64,000 nt of DNA from Bog-473 sp963738135 (GTDB lineage Bacteria > Actinomycetota > Acidimicrobiia > Acidimicrobiales > RAAP-2), in NCBI GenBank assembly GCA_963738135.1, contig CAVTVK010000005.1:310001-374000 (forward strand). The letters are read 5' to 3'. Positions within the stretch are counted from its first letter, which is position 1, and each line of letters begins with the position of its first letter. A program made the position numbers and the translations under genes. Shown in pieces: positions 6,827 to 15,034 of this stretch. Below the pieces are notes generated by a model. The model ran no database searches. It worked only from the letters and a program-made list of their open reading frames with translations, and had not been told where the DNA came from.

Positions 6827-9046
6827 ATGTTGATCAGCCTCGCTCAGTTCTGTACTCGCAGGCGCAGGGCCGTCATCGGGGGGTGGATCGCCTTGCTCGT
6901 CGTGCTCGGTGGCATCCTCGGGGTCGCCGGCACCGCCTTCAGCAACTCGGATCGGCTGCCCGCATCCGACTCAGCTACCGCCTACGCCCTCTTGGCGAAG
7001 GCAGGAAGCAATGCTGCGTCGGCGACTCCGGGCATCATCGTTTGGCACTCACCCAATGAGGCCGCCATCTCCTCTTCTGCACACTCCAAGATCATCCCGA
7101 TGTTGGACAAGGTGTCCCACGTCCCCGGTGTCGTGAAGGTCATCAGTCCGTTTACAGCGGCTGGTGCCGACGAGATCAGCAGGGATGGACACACCGCTTA
7201 CGCAACCGTCATCTTTAGTTCGACCAAGCACGCCGCTGAGGCGGAGACTCTCGCCAAGGGCGCCAACAGTGCGCAGCTCAGCGTCGAGACGGGCGACACG
7301 GCATTCACCAAGGTTGGGGGTGCCGGTGCCAGCGACGTGGTCGGCGTCCTGGCTGCGCTTTTGATCCTCTTACTGGTGTTCCGGTCGGTGTGGGCCGCCC
7401 TGCTGCCGATCATCACCGGCGTCGCCGGAGTCGGTATCTCGTCCCTCGTGGTCTTGCTGTTGTCGCACGTTGTCACCATCCCGAGCGTTGCTCCCGAACT
7501 GTCGTCGCTCATTGGCCTCGGAGTCGGTATCGACTACGCACTCCTCGTCGTCAATCGTCACCGCAAGGCGCTACGAGCGGGGGCAGACGTCCCGACGGCG
7601 ATCAGTTCGGCGATGAACACCTCTGGACGAGCAGTCCTGTTCGCCGGTGGAACTGTGGTCATCGCACTCCTGGGCATGCTGGTACTCAACGCAGGGTTCC
7701 TCTCGGGCATGGCCATTGCCGCGAGTGTGACCGTTGCCATCACTGTCATCGGCGCCGTGACGCTGCTCCCAGCCCTGCTGGCCACGCTGGGACGCAAGGT
7801 GCTCCCGAAATCGGAACGCTCGACCACCCTTCCAATCGTGACGGCCAAGAGAACAACAAAATCGGTTGCGTCGCCCGATGGCGGATTGTTCGGCCGGTGG
7901 GCGCACGTCGTGCAACGTCGCCCGGTCGTCACTGGTGGACTCGCTCTCATCGCATTGGTGGCTCTAGCCAGTCCCTTCCTCTCCATGCGTCTGGGATCCG
8001 CCGATGCGAGCAGCGATCCGACCGGATCGGTCACACGCAGCTACTACGACACGATGTCGAGTGCCTTCGGTGACGGATTCCAGTCCCAGCTCCTGTTGGT
8101 GGCGCAAACCCCCGACGCCCAGGCCAAGACGGCATGGCATTCGCTCGTCGAGGAGTTGCCCACGGTCAAGGGTGTGGCATCGGTCAGTGCGCCCACCGTT
8201 TTGGGCGATGGCAGCCTTTCCTACGTGAACGTGGTCCCAACCACGACGGCTCAGGCTCAGGCCACGTCCACGCTGGTTAGTTCGCTGCGCTCGACGTCGA
8301 TCACGAAAGCAGAGGAGGGAACTGACCTCCGGGTCCATGTGGGCGGAGTCACAGCTAGTACTATCGATTATGCCAACGCACTCAAGCACAAGCTCCCGCT
8401 GTTCCTTGCCATCATTGCCGGACTCGGCTTCCTGCTCCTGATGTTGGCCTTCCGTAGCATCCTCATTCCAGCGTTCGGTGCGATCGGCAACGTCTTGACC
8501 ATTGGCGTGGCCCTCGGAGCCACAGTGGCCTTGTTCCAATGGGGTTGGGGACCGACGCTCATCGGTGTGGGAGGACCTGCACCGCTCGAATACGTCGTCG
8601 CCATCTTGATTATGGGCGTGGTATTCGGGCTTTCGATGGACTACCACGTCTTCATGGTCAGTCGGATGCACGAGGAATGGACCAAGACCAAGCAGAACAA
8701 GCGAGCGATCGCCGTCGGAATCAAGGAGACGGGTCCCGTCATCCTCACCGCCGCCGGCATCATGGCGTGTGTGTTCGCAAGCTTCGGGCTATCGGGTCAG
8801 CGGGTCACCGCAGAGTTCGGTGTCGGACTCGCCGTGGCAGTCCTAGTGGATGTGGTCCTCGTCCGGATGACTTTGCTCCCAGCCGTCATGGGTCTGTGCG
8901 GTAACCGCAACTGGGTCCTCCCTTCTTGGCTCGACCGAGTGATGCCGCACGTCTCGATGGAAGGGCCGGCCATCTTTACCGACCTGTCCGCCCCGACGCC
9001 TGTCGGTCCCGAGGTTCAAGTACCCGAGCCCAGCCCAGTCGGCTAG
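6827..9046 (+). CDS. MMPL-family RND transporter
   Basis: ATG 6827 has a good ribosome site (GGAAGG, 7 bases upstream) and begins the family N-terminus (LISLAQFCTRRRRAVIGGWIAL); a longer frame from 6473 adds unlikely sequence. The 739-aa protein has the two-fold RND layout: TM1, a large extracytoplasmic loop, five TM helices around residues 170-330 with GLGVGIDYALLVVNRHR, then a second loop and six TM helices with the matching GLSMDYHVFMVSRMHEEW. The Asp residues in these motifs are the proton-relay positions. MMPL proteins export lipids or drugs using the proton gradient. The kinase-regulator gene begins 62 bases downstream, so the exporter is probably controlled by that two-component pair. 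Confidence 0.9.
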   Translation: MLISLAQFCTRRRRAVIGGWIALLVVLGGILGVAGTAFSNSDRLPASDSATAYALLAKAGSNAASATPGIIVWHSPNEAAISSSAHSKIIPMLDKVSHVPGVVKVISPFTAAGADEISRDGHTAYATVIFSSTKHAAEAETLAKGANSAQLSVETGDTAFTKVGGAGASDVVGVLAALLILLLVFRSVWAALLPIITGVAGVGISSLVVLLLSHVVTIPSVAPELSSLIGLGVGIDYALLVVNRHRKALRAGADVPTAISSAMNTSGRAVLFAGGTVVIALLGMLVLNAGFLSGMAIAASVTVAITVIGAVTLLPALLATLGRKVLPKSERSTTLPIVTAKRTTKSVASPDGGLFGRWAHVVQRRPVVTGGLALIALVALASPFLSMRLGSADASSDPTGSVTRSYYDTMSSAFGDGFQSQLLLVAQTPDAQAKTAWHSLVEELPTVKGVASVSAPTVLGDGSLSYVNVVPTTTAQAQATSTLVSSLRSTSITKAEEGTDLRVHVGGVTASTIDYANALKHKLPLFLAIIAGLGFLLLMLAFRSILIPAFGAIGNVLTIGVALGATVALFQWGWGPTLIGVGGPAPLEYVVAILIMGVVFGLSMDYHVFMVSRMHEEWTKTKQNKRAIAVGIKETGPVILTAAGIMACVFASFGLSGQRVTAEFGVGLAVAVLVDVVLVRMTLLPAVMGLCGNRNWVLPSWLDRVMPHVSMEGPAIFTDLSAPTPVGPEVQVPEPSPVG

Positions 9047-9108
9047 TGCAACTTCACGCTGGATTGGCTGGGGCGCTGAAGTGCTGCTCCGAGAGATACG
9101 GTCGCTGA

Positions 9109-11010
9109 ATGCGGTCGACGTCCAGGCTCGTCAGTGCCTCGTGGTGGAAGGGTCACCACGAGGCACTGCTGACTGTCGCTCCTCTGCTCGTCATGGTGAT
9201 CAGCGGCTATCCCACTCGACGAGTGGGGTGGCAGTGGGAACTCATCCTGATCGCTCTTGCATGGCTTCCGTTGGTGGTGCGGAACCGATGGCCAGTTCTC
9301 GTACTTGTCGTCGTTGCTGCGGTCGATACGGTCAGCATCGGCGTCGCCGGTCATGCCCACCCCCCGGCGAGCGTGGTTCCTGTCTCGACAATGCTTGCTC
9401 TGTATACGGTCAGTGTCCGGGCTTCTGCCGGTCGAGTATGGAGCATCGCCGCAGTGGTCGGAACCGTGCAGTTCGTTGTGGCACTCACAACGAAGTTGCC
9501 TCTGACGCAAGACCTTCTCTATCTCAACTGGGTCCTCGTCGCCACCATCGTTGGACAACTCGTTCGAGAGCGGCGGACCAAGATGGCCGCCGCCGATCAA
9601 CGTGCCGTGGCAGCCGAGAGTAGCAAGGAGGCGGAGGCGGCTCGTCGTGTGATTGCCGAGCGCATGCGCATCGCCCGTGAACTCCACGACGTCCTCGCCC
9701 ACCACATCGCAGTCGTGAATGCGCAAGCAGGGGTGGCGGAATACCTACTAGAGACCGATCCGACCGCCGCCCGTGAGGCGCTCAGCGGTATTGCGAAGAA
9801 TAGCCGTGCGGCCCTCGACGAGCTGCGAATGACCCTCGGGCTGCTGCGCAGTGACGCTGCCGACGAGCAGGAGGATCGACTACTTCCGTCGCCAACGATC
9901 GAACAGCTCGACGGCCTGCTGAGCACGTACATCGACGCAGGAATGACACTGTCCGTCGACGTCCGTGGCACGCCTCATGAGGTCAGTGCGGCGGCAGAAC
10001 TGGCACTGGTGCGGATCATTCAGGAGGCGTTGACCAACGCCACCAAACACGCTCCAGACAGTTCTGTGACGCTCGAACTCGACTGGTCGGCCGACTCAGT
10101 CCGGCTAAGTGTGACCAATGTGCGCCCGACCCGCCCGGGATCGTCGGACCACGAAGGAACAGGCCACGGGCTGATCGGGATGCGTGAGCGGGCTGCTATC
10201 GCTGATGGCTCAATCAGCGCCGGCCCCACCCCAGAGGGCGGCTATCGGGTAACGGCTGCGTTTCCCACGAGCCACGCCACTGCCAACGAGGCTCGAAGGG
10301 CAACAGTCGGTGAACCGCATTCCGCAAGGCGGGCAGACGGAATCATGACAATCCGGGTCTTACTGGCTGACGACCAAGCCTTGCTCCGGGCCACGTTCCG
10401 CCTGCTCATTGACTCGACTTCGGACATGGAGGTAGTCGGAGAGGCGGCCACCGGAGCAGAGGCCGTGATTCTCTGTCGCACCGAGAAAGCAGACGTCATT
10501 CTGATGGACATTCGGATGCCCGAGCTTGACGGCATCGAAGCCACTCGCAGGATTACGGGCACCCCGGGCCTTGCTCAGGTGAAGATTGTCATCCTCACGA
10601 CTTTCGAGACCGAAGACCTCATTGTCGATGCGCTGCGAGCTGGCGCCAGCGCCTACCTCGGCAAGGACGTGGACCCGGCGACATTGCTGGATGCGATCCG
10701 CAAGGTCGTAGTCGGAGACACCTTGCTGACGCCCTTCGCCACGAGAGCGTTGATCTCTCGTGTGCTAACGCAATCCGGAGGCGGAACGAGCGACATCGCT
10801 GTGCTCGATCGCCTTACGCCACGAGAGCGAGAGGTCCTCACATTGGTGGCACTCGGTCTTTCCAACGAACAGATTGCGCAACGGATCTACATCAGTCCCA
10901 CAACAGCAAAGACGCACGTCAACCGCACCATGATGAAACTTGGTGCTCGGGACCGCGCCCAGCTCGTCATCTTCGCCTACGAGACCGGCGTTGTTCGCCC
11001 AGGCACTTGA
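9109..11010 (+). CDS. Histidine kinase fused in frame to NarL-type response regulator
   Basis: The 633-aa protein joins two modules usually encoded separately. Residues 1-140 hold about four TM helices. The HisKA_3 dimerisation domain carries the phospho-acceptor histidine in RELHDVLAHH. The HATPase domain shows the N-box EALTNATKHA and G-box GHGLIGMRERAA. A 25-residue linker leads to an internal ATG at 10345 (residue 413), where a normal-length 221-aa response regulator begins (RVLLADDQ, phospho-acceptor Asp in ILMDIRMPELDG, Lys in YLGKD) with a C-terminal LuxR helix-turn-helix (LTPREREVL, then SNEQIAQRIYISPTTAKTHV). Each half has normal stand-alone length, so a lost stop codon or single-base change is possible. 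It probably senses envelope stress and controls the MMPL exporter. The start is uncertain because a strong hairpin lies at codons 9-20. Confidence 0.85.
   Translation: MRSTSRLVSASWWKGHHEALLTVAPLLVMVISGYPTRRVGWQWELILIALAWLPLVVRNRWPVLVLVVVAAVDTVSIGVAGHAHPPASVVPVSTMLALYTVSVRASAGRVWSIAAVVGTVQFVVALTTKLPLTQDLLYLNWVLVATIVGQLVRERRTKMAAADQRAVAAESSKEAEAARRVIAERMRIARELHDVLAHHIAVVNAQAGVAEYLLETDPTAAREALSGIAKNSRAALDELRMTLGLLRSDAADEQEDRLLPSPTIEQLDGLLSTYIDAGMTLSVDVRGTPHEVSAAAELALVRIIQEALTNATKHAPDSSVTLELDWSADSVRLSVTNVRPTRPGSSDHEGTGHGLIGMRERAAIADGSISAGPTPEGGYRVTAAFPTSHATANEARRATVGEPHSARRADGIMTIRVLLADDQALLRATFRLLIDSTSDMEVVGEAATGAEAVILCRTEKADVILMDIRMPELDGIEATRRITGTPGLAQVKIVILTTFETEDLIVDALRAGASAYLGKDVDPATLLDAIRKVVVGDTLLTPFATRALISRVLTQSGGGTSDIAVLDRLTPREREVLTLVALGLSNEQIAQRIYISPTTAKTHVNRTMMKLGARDRAQLVIFAYETGVVRPGT
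9132..9168 (+). repeat. 15-bp perfect hairpin near the kinase start
   Basis: Arms CAGTGCCTCGTGGTG (9132-9146) and CACCACGAGGCACTG (9154-9168) are exact reverse complements around a 7-base loop, GAAGGGT. It sits just inside the coding sequence, 85 bases after the MMPL stop. It could attenuate transcription between exporter and kinase, limit kinase translation, or be the scar of a mobile element. There is no T run after it. Confidence 0.7.
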
Positions 11011-11105
11011 GCAATCCTTGGCCGGGGTGCTACGGGTGAACATTGGCAATGACGGTCGATTGTGACGGAGATGCAGTTCGTCGATCAGATTTCTCAGTAT
11101 CGGTC

Positions 11106-11345
11106 ATTGGCCGCGTCGCTTTGAGGCTCGCGAGGATGGCGGAGCTCTTGTGCCTCCTCGAGTGTCACCTCGCTGGGTATCTTGCCGAAGGGTCCGACGG
11201 GTGATCTGTCTGCCGCGGGCTGTGGCCTGAGACGTAGGCGCGGGTGCCGCGGATGCGGACCCAGGCAAACGGGATCTCGACCCCGCTGGAAGGGCAGCCT
11301 CCGCAGGGTCAGTCCCAGCTGATCGACTTGCCGTTCTACGTCCAT
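11106..11345 (-). pseudogene. RidA/YjgF-family remnant, multiply frameshifted
   Basis: Read on the minus strand from ATG 11345, fragments of a RidA-like protein appear in successive frames: MDVERQVDQLGLTLRRLP, then (shifted) VEIPFAWVRIRGTRAYVSGH, then back in the first frame GPFGKIPSEVTLEEAQE, then (shifted) SAILASLKAT. These match the order of RidA conserved blocks (substrate Arg region, VSGQ-like strand, GKVGxEVSLEEAQ helix, NALA-LKA). At least three frame changes and loss of the C-terminal third make it non-functional. RidA proteins hydrolyse reactive enamines. It is convergent with the kinase gene. The rest of 11011-11571 holds nothing recognisable. Confidence 0.6.
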
Positions 11346-11571
11346 GGGTCACAGCTTGCTCGACTACTGACTGGGACGGGGACGGATACGCACTAAGAGC
11401 GACGACCTCTATCCGGTAGAGACTGCCTTGGCTCGCGTGCCGCTCGCTACGTGCTCGCTTCCCAAGTTCAAGGTCAACCCCTGATCATGAAGTTCTGGAG
11501 CGAGTCCAGTCCGTCGCCAGTAACTCTTCTACGACGCGCGAGTCCGGCGTAGACGCCTCGCGGCTACCACC

Positions 11572-12051
11572 TCAGTCCTGGCCTCCTGTGTGTTCGAGCT
11601 TGGCCCATATGCGCGTGAGGGCAGCGATGTCGGCGTCGTCGAGAGGGTCGACGAAGTACTTCTTGACTGACTCTTCGAAGCTCCGCTTGGCCGTTTCGGC
11701 GAAGTCTCGTCCGCTCTCAGTGAAGCTGATGAGTGACACCCGTCCGTCGCCTTGGTCGGCGCCGCGTTGGAGATGCCCGGCGTCGATGAGGTCCTGGACC
11801 AACCGTGATGCTCTCGTCGGGCTCACGCTGACCAGTTCGCCGGACAGGGCTCGGATCGACTGAGGCTCGGTCTCTAAGAGCCAGCAGAGGATCTCGAACG
11901 CGCTGAAGGAGATCTTGTACTGCTCCAACAGCACGGCGTCCATCCGCCCGGTGACCGTCGCGTGGGTGAAAAGGAGAGCGAACCAGGCCTTGACCTGGTC
12001 CTGGGAGAGGAGCTGGGGCTTCGATGCGGGCGCCTTCATACCGATCACCAT
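11572..12051 (-). CDS. MarR-family transcriptional regulator
   Basis: The likely start is ATG 12051 or ATG 12039; an upstream extension would run through the divergent promoter. The product of about 155-159 aa has the winged-helix MarR layout: dimerisation helix (QVKAWFALLFTHATVTGRMDAVL), DNA-recognition region (LVSVSPTRASRLVQDLIDAG), and wing (GDGRVSLISFTESGRDF). MarR proteins are usually displaced from DNA by small aromatic ligands. It is divergent from an LLM oxidoreductase whose promoter contains a palindrome, so it probably represses that gene and its F420-reductase neighbour. Confidence 0.88.
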   Translation of the reverse strand: MVIGMKAPASKPQLLSQDQVKAWFALLFTHATVTGRMDAVLLEQYKISFSAFEILCWLLETEPQSIRALSGELVSVSPTRASRLVQDLIDAGHLQRGADQGDGRVSLISFTESGRDFAETAKRSFEESVKKYFVDPLDDADIAALTRIWAKLEHTGGQD

Positions 12052-12075
12052 ACCGCAATCTAGATGCTGGGACGA

Positions 12076-12105
12076 TTGCATGCGCCTGCACGCATCTGTT
12101 AGGGT
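12076..12105 (+). promoter_or_regulatory. Promoter with internal MarR-type palindrome
   Basis: A -35-like TTGCAT (12076-12081) and -10-like TAGGGT (12100-12105) are 18 bases apart. Between them lies ATGCG-CCTGCA-CGCAT (12080-12095), a perfect 5-bp inverted repeat. A repressor bound there would block polymerase. It lies between the divergent MarR and LLM oxidoreductase genes. Confidence 0.5.
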
Positions 12106-12148
12106 GGGTCCATGACTCACCGAATCTTCCCAATGGCGCAGGTCTGAA

Positions 12149-13054
12149 ATGCCAGACTTCGGCCACCACCTCGAGTTCGCTAGTTTTCCCGAGCCGAAGA
12201 GCACACCACCGACCTACGCCCTCGATCTGGCCATGCAAAGCGAACGATGGGGCTACGACTTGGTCGCCATCCAGGACCACCCCTACCAGGGCGGCTACCT
12301 CGACACGGTGACGCTCATGAGCTGGGTCGCGGCCAAGACCGACCGGATCCGGGTCGTGTCCAATGTGCTCAATATGGCGCTGCGGTCCCCAGTCATTGTC
12401 GCCAAGACCGCGGCCACCCTCGATCTGCTCAGCGACGGGCGCTTCGAACTCGGAATGGGCGCCGGGTTCTTCTGGGACGCCATCGAGTCCGTCGGGGGAC
12501 GGCGTCTCAAGCCAGCGCAAGCCACCACCGCACTGGAGGAGGCCATCGACATCATTCGCGGTGCCTGGAACGCTCATGACCCGACTCCGCTGAACTACCG
12601 CGGAGCGACCCATTCGGTAGCCGGAATGCAACGAGGTCCTAGTCCGAGTCATCCGCTGCCAATCTGGATCGGCGCGATGAAGCCTCGCATGCTCGGACTT
12701 GTCGGTCGAAAGGCCGATGGGTGGACGGCCTCACTTGGGCAGAATCAGTCCCGTAGCGAATGGCAGGCGGCCAGCAGGTTGATCGACGAGGCTGCAACTG
12801 AGGTCGGCCGCGCTCCCGCGGAGATTCGTCGGATGGCCGCCATCGTCGGCGCCTTCGGATCCTCGAGTTCGTTTCTCGAGGGGTCCCCTTCACAGTGGGT
12901 TGACCAACTGCTTCCTAGTGTCATTGAAGACGGGGTCGGGACCTTCCTGCTCGCCACCGGCGACCGACCGATTCTCGAACGATTCGCCGCGGAGGTCATT
13001 CCAGGGCTCCGCCTAGCAGTTGATCACGAACGTCGTCGGACAGGCTCGAAATAA
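12149..13054 (+). CDS. LLM-class (luciferase-like) F420-dependent oxidoreductase
   Basis: The 301-aa TIM-barrel flavin/F420 protein begins FGHHLEFASFPEPKS and has family blocks GYDLVAIQDHPYQ, TDRIRVVSNVLNMALRSPVIVAKTAATLDLLSDGRFELGMGAGFF, PIWIGAMKPRMLGLVGRKADGW. The long DLLSDGRFELGMGAG block is typical of F420-dependent members. It would move hydride between reduced F420 and an unknown organic substrate. The next gene encodes an F420-reductase-like protein, which fits a cofactor-recycling pair. An upstream 11-codon frame (ATG 12112) could be a leader peptide but has no special support. Confidence 0.88.
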   Translation: MPDFGHHLEFASFPEPKSTPPTYALDLAMQSERWGYDLVAIQDHPYQGGYLDTVTLMSWVAAKTDRIRVVSNVLNMALRSPVIVAKTAATLDLLSDGRFELGMGAGFFWDAIESVGGRRLKPAQATTALEEAIDIIRGAWNAHDPTPLNYRGATHSVAGMQRGPSPSHPLPIWIGAMKPRMLGLVGRKADGWTASLGQNQSRSEWQAASRLIDEAATEVGRAPAEIRRMAAIVGAFGSSSSFLEGSPSQWVDQLLPSVIEDGVGTFLLATGDRPILERFAAEVIPGLRLAVDHERRRTGSK

Positions 13055-13152
13055 CGCCGCGCTCATCACCCGACGCAGGCACCCGACGCGCCCGACTCGC
13101 TCGACGCGGACCGGACCAGAAGAGAATCCCAGAGAAAGGAACAGCACACATC

Positions 13153-14148
13153 ATGACCAGCATCAGCATCATCGGACTCGGGACCTACGCGGGCGCCATA
13201 GGCACTCGCGCGATCGAGGGCGGCCACGCCGTCGAGGTCATCGGCCGTGACGGAGCCAAGGCCAAGGACCTGGCCGACGGGCTCGGCAGCGGAGCCACGG
13301 CCGGGACATTCGGCACCGCTCCGGCCGGCGACATCGTCATCCTCGCCGTGCCTTACGCCAGCGCCGTGCCGGTCGTCGCTCAATACGGGGACGCCCTGGC
13401 CGGCAAGGTCATCATCGACATTTCCAACACCTTCACCGCCGCCGACGACACCGAGCTGGTCACCCCTGACGGCTCTTCGGGCGCGCAGGAGATCGCCAAG
13501 GCCGTCCCGGCGAGCGCGCACGTCGTGAAGGCATTCAACACCGTCTTCGCCCACGTCTTGGCCCTGGGCCGTCCGCTGGACGTGCTCTTCGCTGGCGACG
13601 ACGCGCAGGCTAAGGCGAGCGTGTCGGCCTTCATCGAGAGTCTCGGGCTGCGCCCGTTTGATGTCGGCAGCCTGGAGATGGCGCACTGGCTGGAAGGGGC
13701 GAGCCTGCTGATGATGGGCCTGGCGGGCCACGGAGCGGGGTTCAACATCGCCCTCGGCGTCGACGTTGTGAGCAACGTAAACGACGTGCCGGAACTGAGC
13801 AAAGACAAGATCGCGCAGGTCGTCCGGTCGTATATCAAGTTGGCGGGACACGGGAGTGCTGACGGACATCGGAGTGCTGACGAAGTGGCGACCCTCTTTG
13901 CCGATGACGCAATCTTTGGGAATCCAGCCGGCGACGACGTCCACCGCGGAGTTGAAGCGATCCGCAACGCCTATCACTCGATGTGGGACGGTCGAGAGCA
14001 GAGAGTCGACCTAGTGTCGCTGAACGTGTCCGGCCGAGAAGCAGTCGTTCAGGTGCAGGTCGTCTTTTCCGGCCAGCGTGTAGACGTTATCGACGTGATG
14101 ACCTTCGACGAAGACGCCAAGATTGCTTCCTTGCGGGCTTACACGTGA
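13153..14148 (+). CDS. NADPH:F420 reductase-like domain fused to a SnoaL-like domain
   Basis: Residues 1-215 form a Rossmann-fold reductase like NADPH-dependent F420 reductase: SIIGLGTYAGAIGTRAIEGGHAVEVIGRD, the VILAVPYASAVPVV strand, DISNTF, and HVVKAFNTVFAHVL. A short linker then leads to about 105 residues (ELSKDKIAQVVRSYIKLA, then ATLFADDAIFGNPAG, ending VIDVMTFDEDAKIASLRAY) typical of SnoaL/ketosteroid-isomerase-like proteins. Both are normally separate genes. The ribosome site is GAAAGGA, 11 bases before the ATG. An 18-base tandem duplication lies at the start of the second domain. The pair with the upstream LLM oxidoreductase suggests F420-linked chemistry, with the SnoaL domain possibly binding or isomerising the same substrate. 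Confidence 0.8.
   Translation: MTSISIIGLGTYAGAIGTRAIEGGHAVEVIGRDGAKAKDLADGLGSGATAGTFGTAPAGDIVILAVPYASAVPVVAQYGDALAGKVIIDISNTFTAADDTELVTPDGSSGAQEIAKAVPASAHVVKAFNTVFAHVLALGRPLDVLFAGDDAQAKASVSAFIESLGLRPFDVGSLEMAHWLEGASLLMMGLAGHGAGFNIALGVDVVSNVNDVPELSKDKIAQVVRSYIKLAGHGSADGHRSADEVATLFADDAIFGNPAGDDVHRGVEAIRNAYHSMWDGREQRVDLVSLNVSGREAVVQVQVVFSGQRVDVIDVMTFDEDAKIASLRAYT
13846..13881 (+). repeat. 18-bp in-frame tandem duplication
   Basis: GGACACGGGAGTGCTGAC (13846-13863) is followed directly by GGACATCGGAGTGCTGAC (13864-13881), with two differing bases. It inserts six residues (GHGSAD then GHRSAD) at the junction of the reductase and SnoaL domains, without shifting the frame. Confidence 0.85.
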
Positions 14149-14154
14149 CTGTCC

Positions 14155-14241
14155 AACGTCGAAGTCGAGGTGGTAAGCCGTGACGCCGCCAAGGCCGAGG
14201 CCCTGGCCGACGAGCTCGGCGGCGGAGCCATGGCGCCCCCT
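14155..14241 (+). pseudogene. Fragment of a second F420-reductase-like gene
   Basis: The forward frame reads VEVEVVSRDAAKAEALADEL then GGGAM, which parallels residues 25-50 of the gene just upstream (VEVIGRDGAKAKDLADGL then GSGAT). The similarity ends after about 27 residues. The fragment has no cofactor-binding start and no downstream domain. A partial tandem duplication followed by loss would explain it. Confidence 0.55.
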
Positions 14242-14290
14242 CAAGGAGCGTTGCAGCCTTGGGCGAACGTGACCAGCCTCGCTGACCGGC

Positions 14291-14321
14291 CCGACCTTCG
14301 GGTCACGAACCCGAAGGTCGG
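14291..14321 (+). terminator. Strong hairpin ending the LLM-reductase operon
   Basis: CCGACCTTCGGGT (14291-14303) and ACCCGAAGGTCGG (14309-14321) form a perfect 13-bp stem with a CACGA loop. There is no T run, as is common for terminators in high-GC actinobacteria. It lies 140 bases after the reductase-SnoaL stop. Confidence 0.6.
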
Positions 14322-14853
14322 TTCGAACGCGGTGATAGTTGCTCCGTCGGTCGCCGTTCCTTTCGTACTGTAAGGCGAGGGTTCGACTTTCGGCGACTGA
14401 ACTCTACGATTCATTGTCGACGGGCGGCGTCGAGATCGCCACTAAAGAGCAGGTCAATGCCGTAGCGGCTGCATTACGCAGACTCGGCTACCACGACCTT
14501 CGCTCGATCAGAGGCGCGAACGTCTGCAAGCGAGCGATGTCACCTCCACCAAAAGGCCCAGGTCAGAGGCCTGAAGTGGAATCCCCAAGATTACGTTTCA
14601 GCGTCGCCGTGACCTCACGTGACCTTCTCGGTCGCATGACGAGCGAATCGGCGCCATGCGGCGGACCCATCATCGGCGTACCCCTCCCGTATGCGACAAC
14701 AGGATCCCTGGTGCATCACGCATGCGCTTTGCGTTATATAGGTCCGACCTCTCCCAGCGTTCAAACCTTGCGAACCATGCCATCGCCCATGCGATACGCA
14801 GATGCGGCTGCCGTTCGCCGATCAGCAGCGACGCCATCGCCTTTCGGAGCGGA
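14322..14853. other. Stretch with no identifiable gene
   Basis: The forward frame near 14390-14510 reads ELYDSLSTGGVEIATKEQVN followed by AVAAALRRLGYHDLRS, which is protein-like and could be a gene fragment, but I recognise no family and it has no start or ribosome site. The rest carries only short shadow frames. This is the edge between the decaying region and the stress block. Confidence 0.35.
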
Positions 14854-15033
14854 TCAGCGCTCGCGACGACCTTCCCTTCGATCCTCGCGGTCATCGCCTC
14901 GGTCTTCGCGGCGATCCTGCCGACGGTTCACCCCGTGGGCGACGACGGCCGCGGTGCCCACCACTGCCGCCGTGCGGGCAACGGGAGCGCCGATGACGCC
15001 TCTTCGAGCGGCGCGGGCTGGTCGAAGTGGCAT
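14854..15033 (-). CDS. Small basic protein following DUF6325
   Basis: ATG 15033 is preceded by GGAGG at the ideal distance, embedded in the last codons of the DUF6325 gene, whose stop lies 1 base upstream. It encodes 59 residues: a basic N-terminus (MPLRPARAARRGVIG), a short hydrophobic stretch (TAAVVGTAAVVAHGV) and a strongly charged tail (RRQDRREDRGDDREDRREGR). Small proteins of this form, often with a SHOCT tail, accompany DUF6325 in other actinobacteria as I recall. It is in the operon driven by the promoter at 15653-15699. Function is unknown; a small membrane-associated protein is likely. Confidence 0.7.
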   Translation of the reverse strand: MPLRPARAARRGVIGAPVARTAAVVGTAAVVAHGVNRRQDRREDRGDDREDRREGRRER

Positions 15034-15034
15034 C

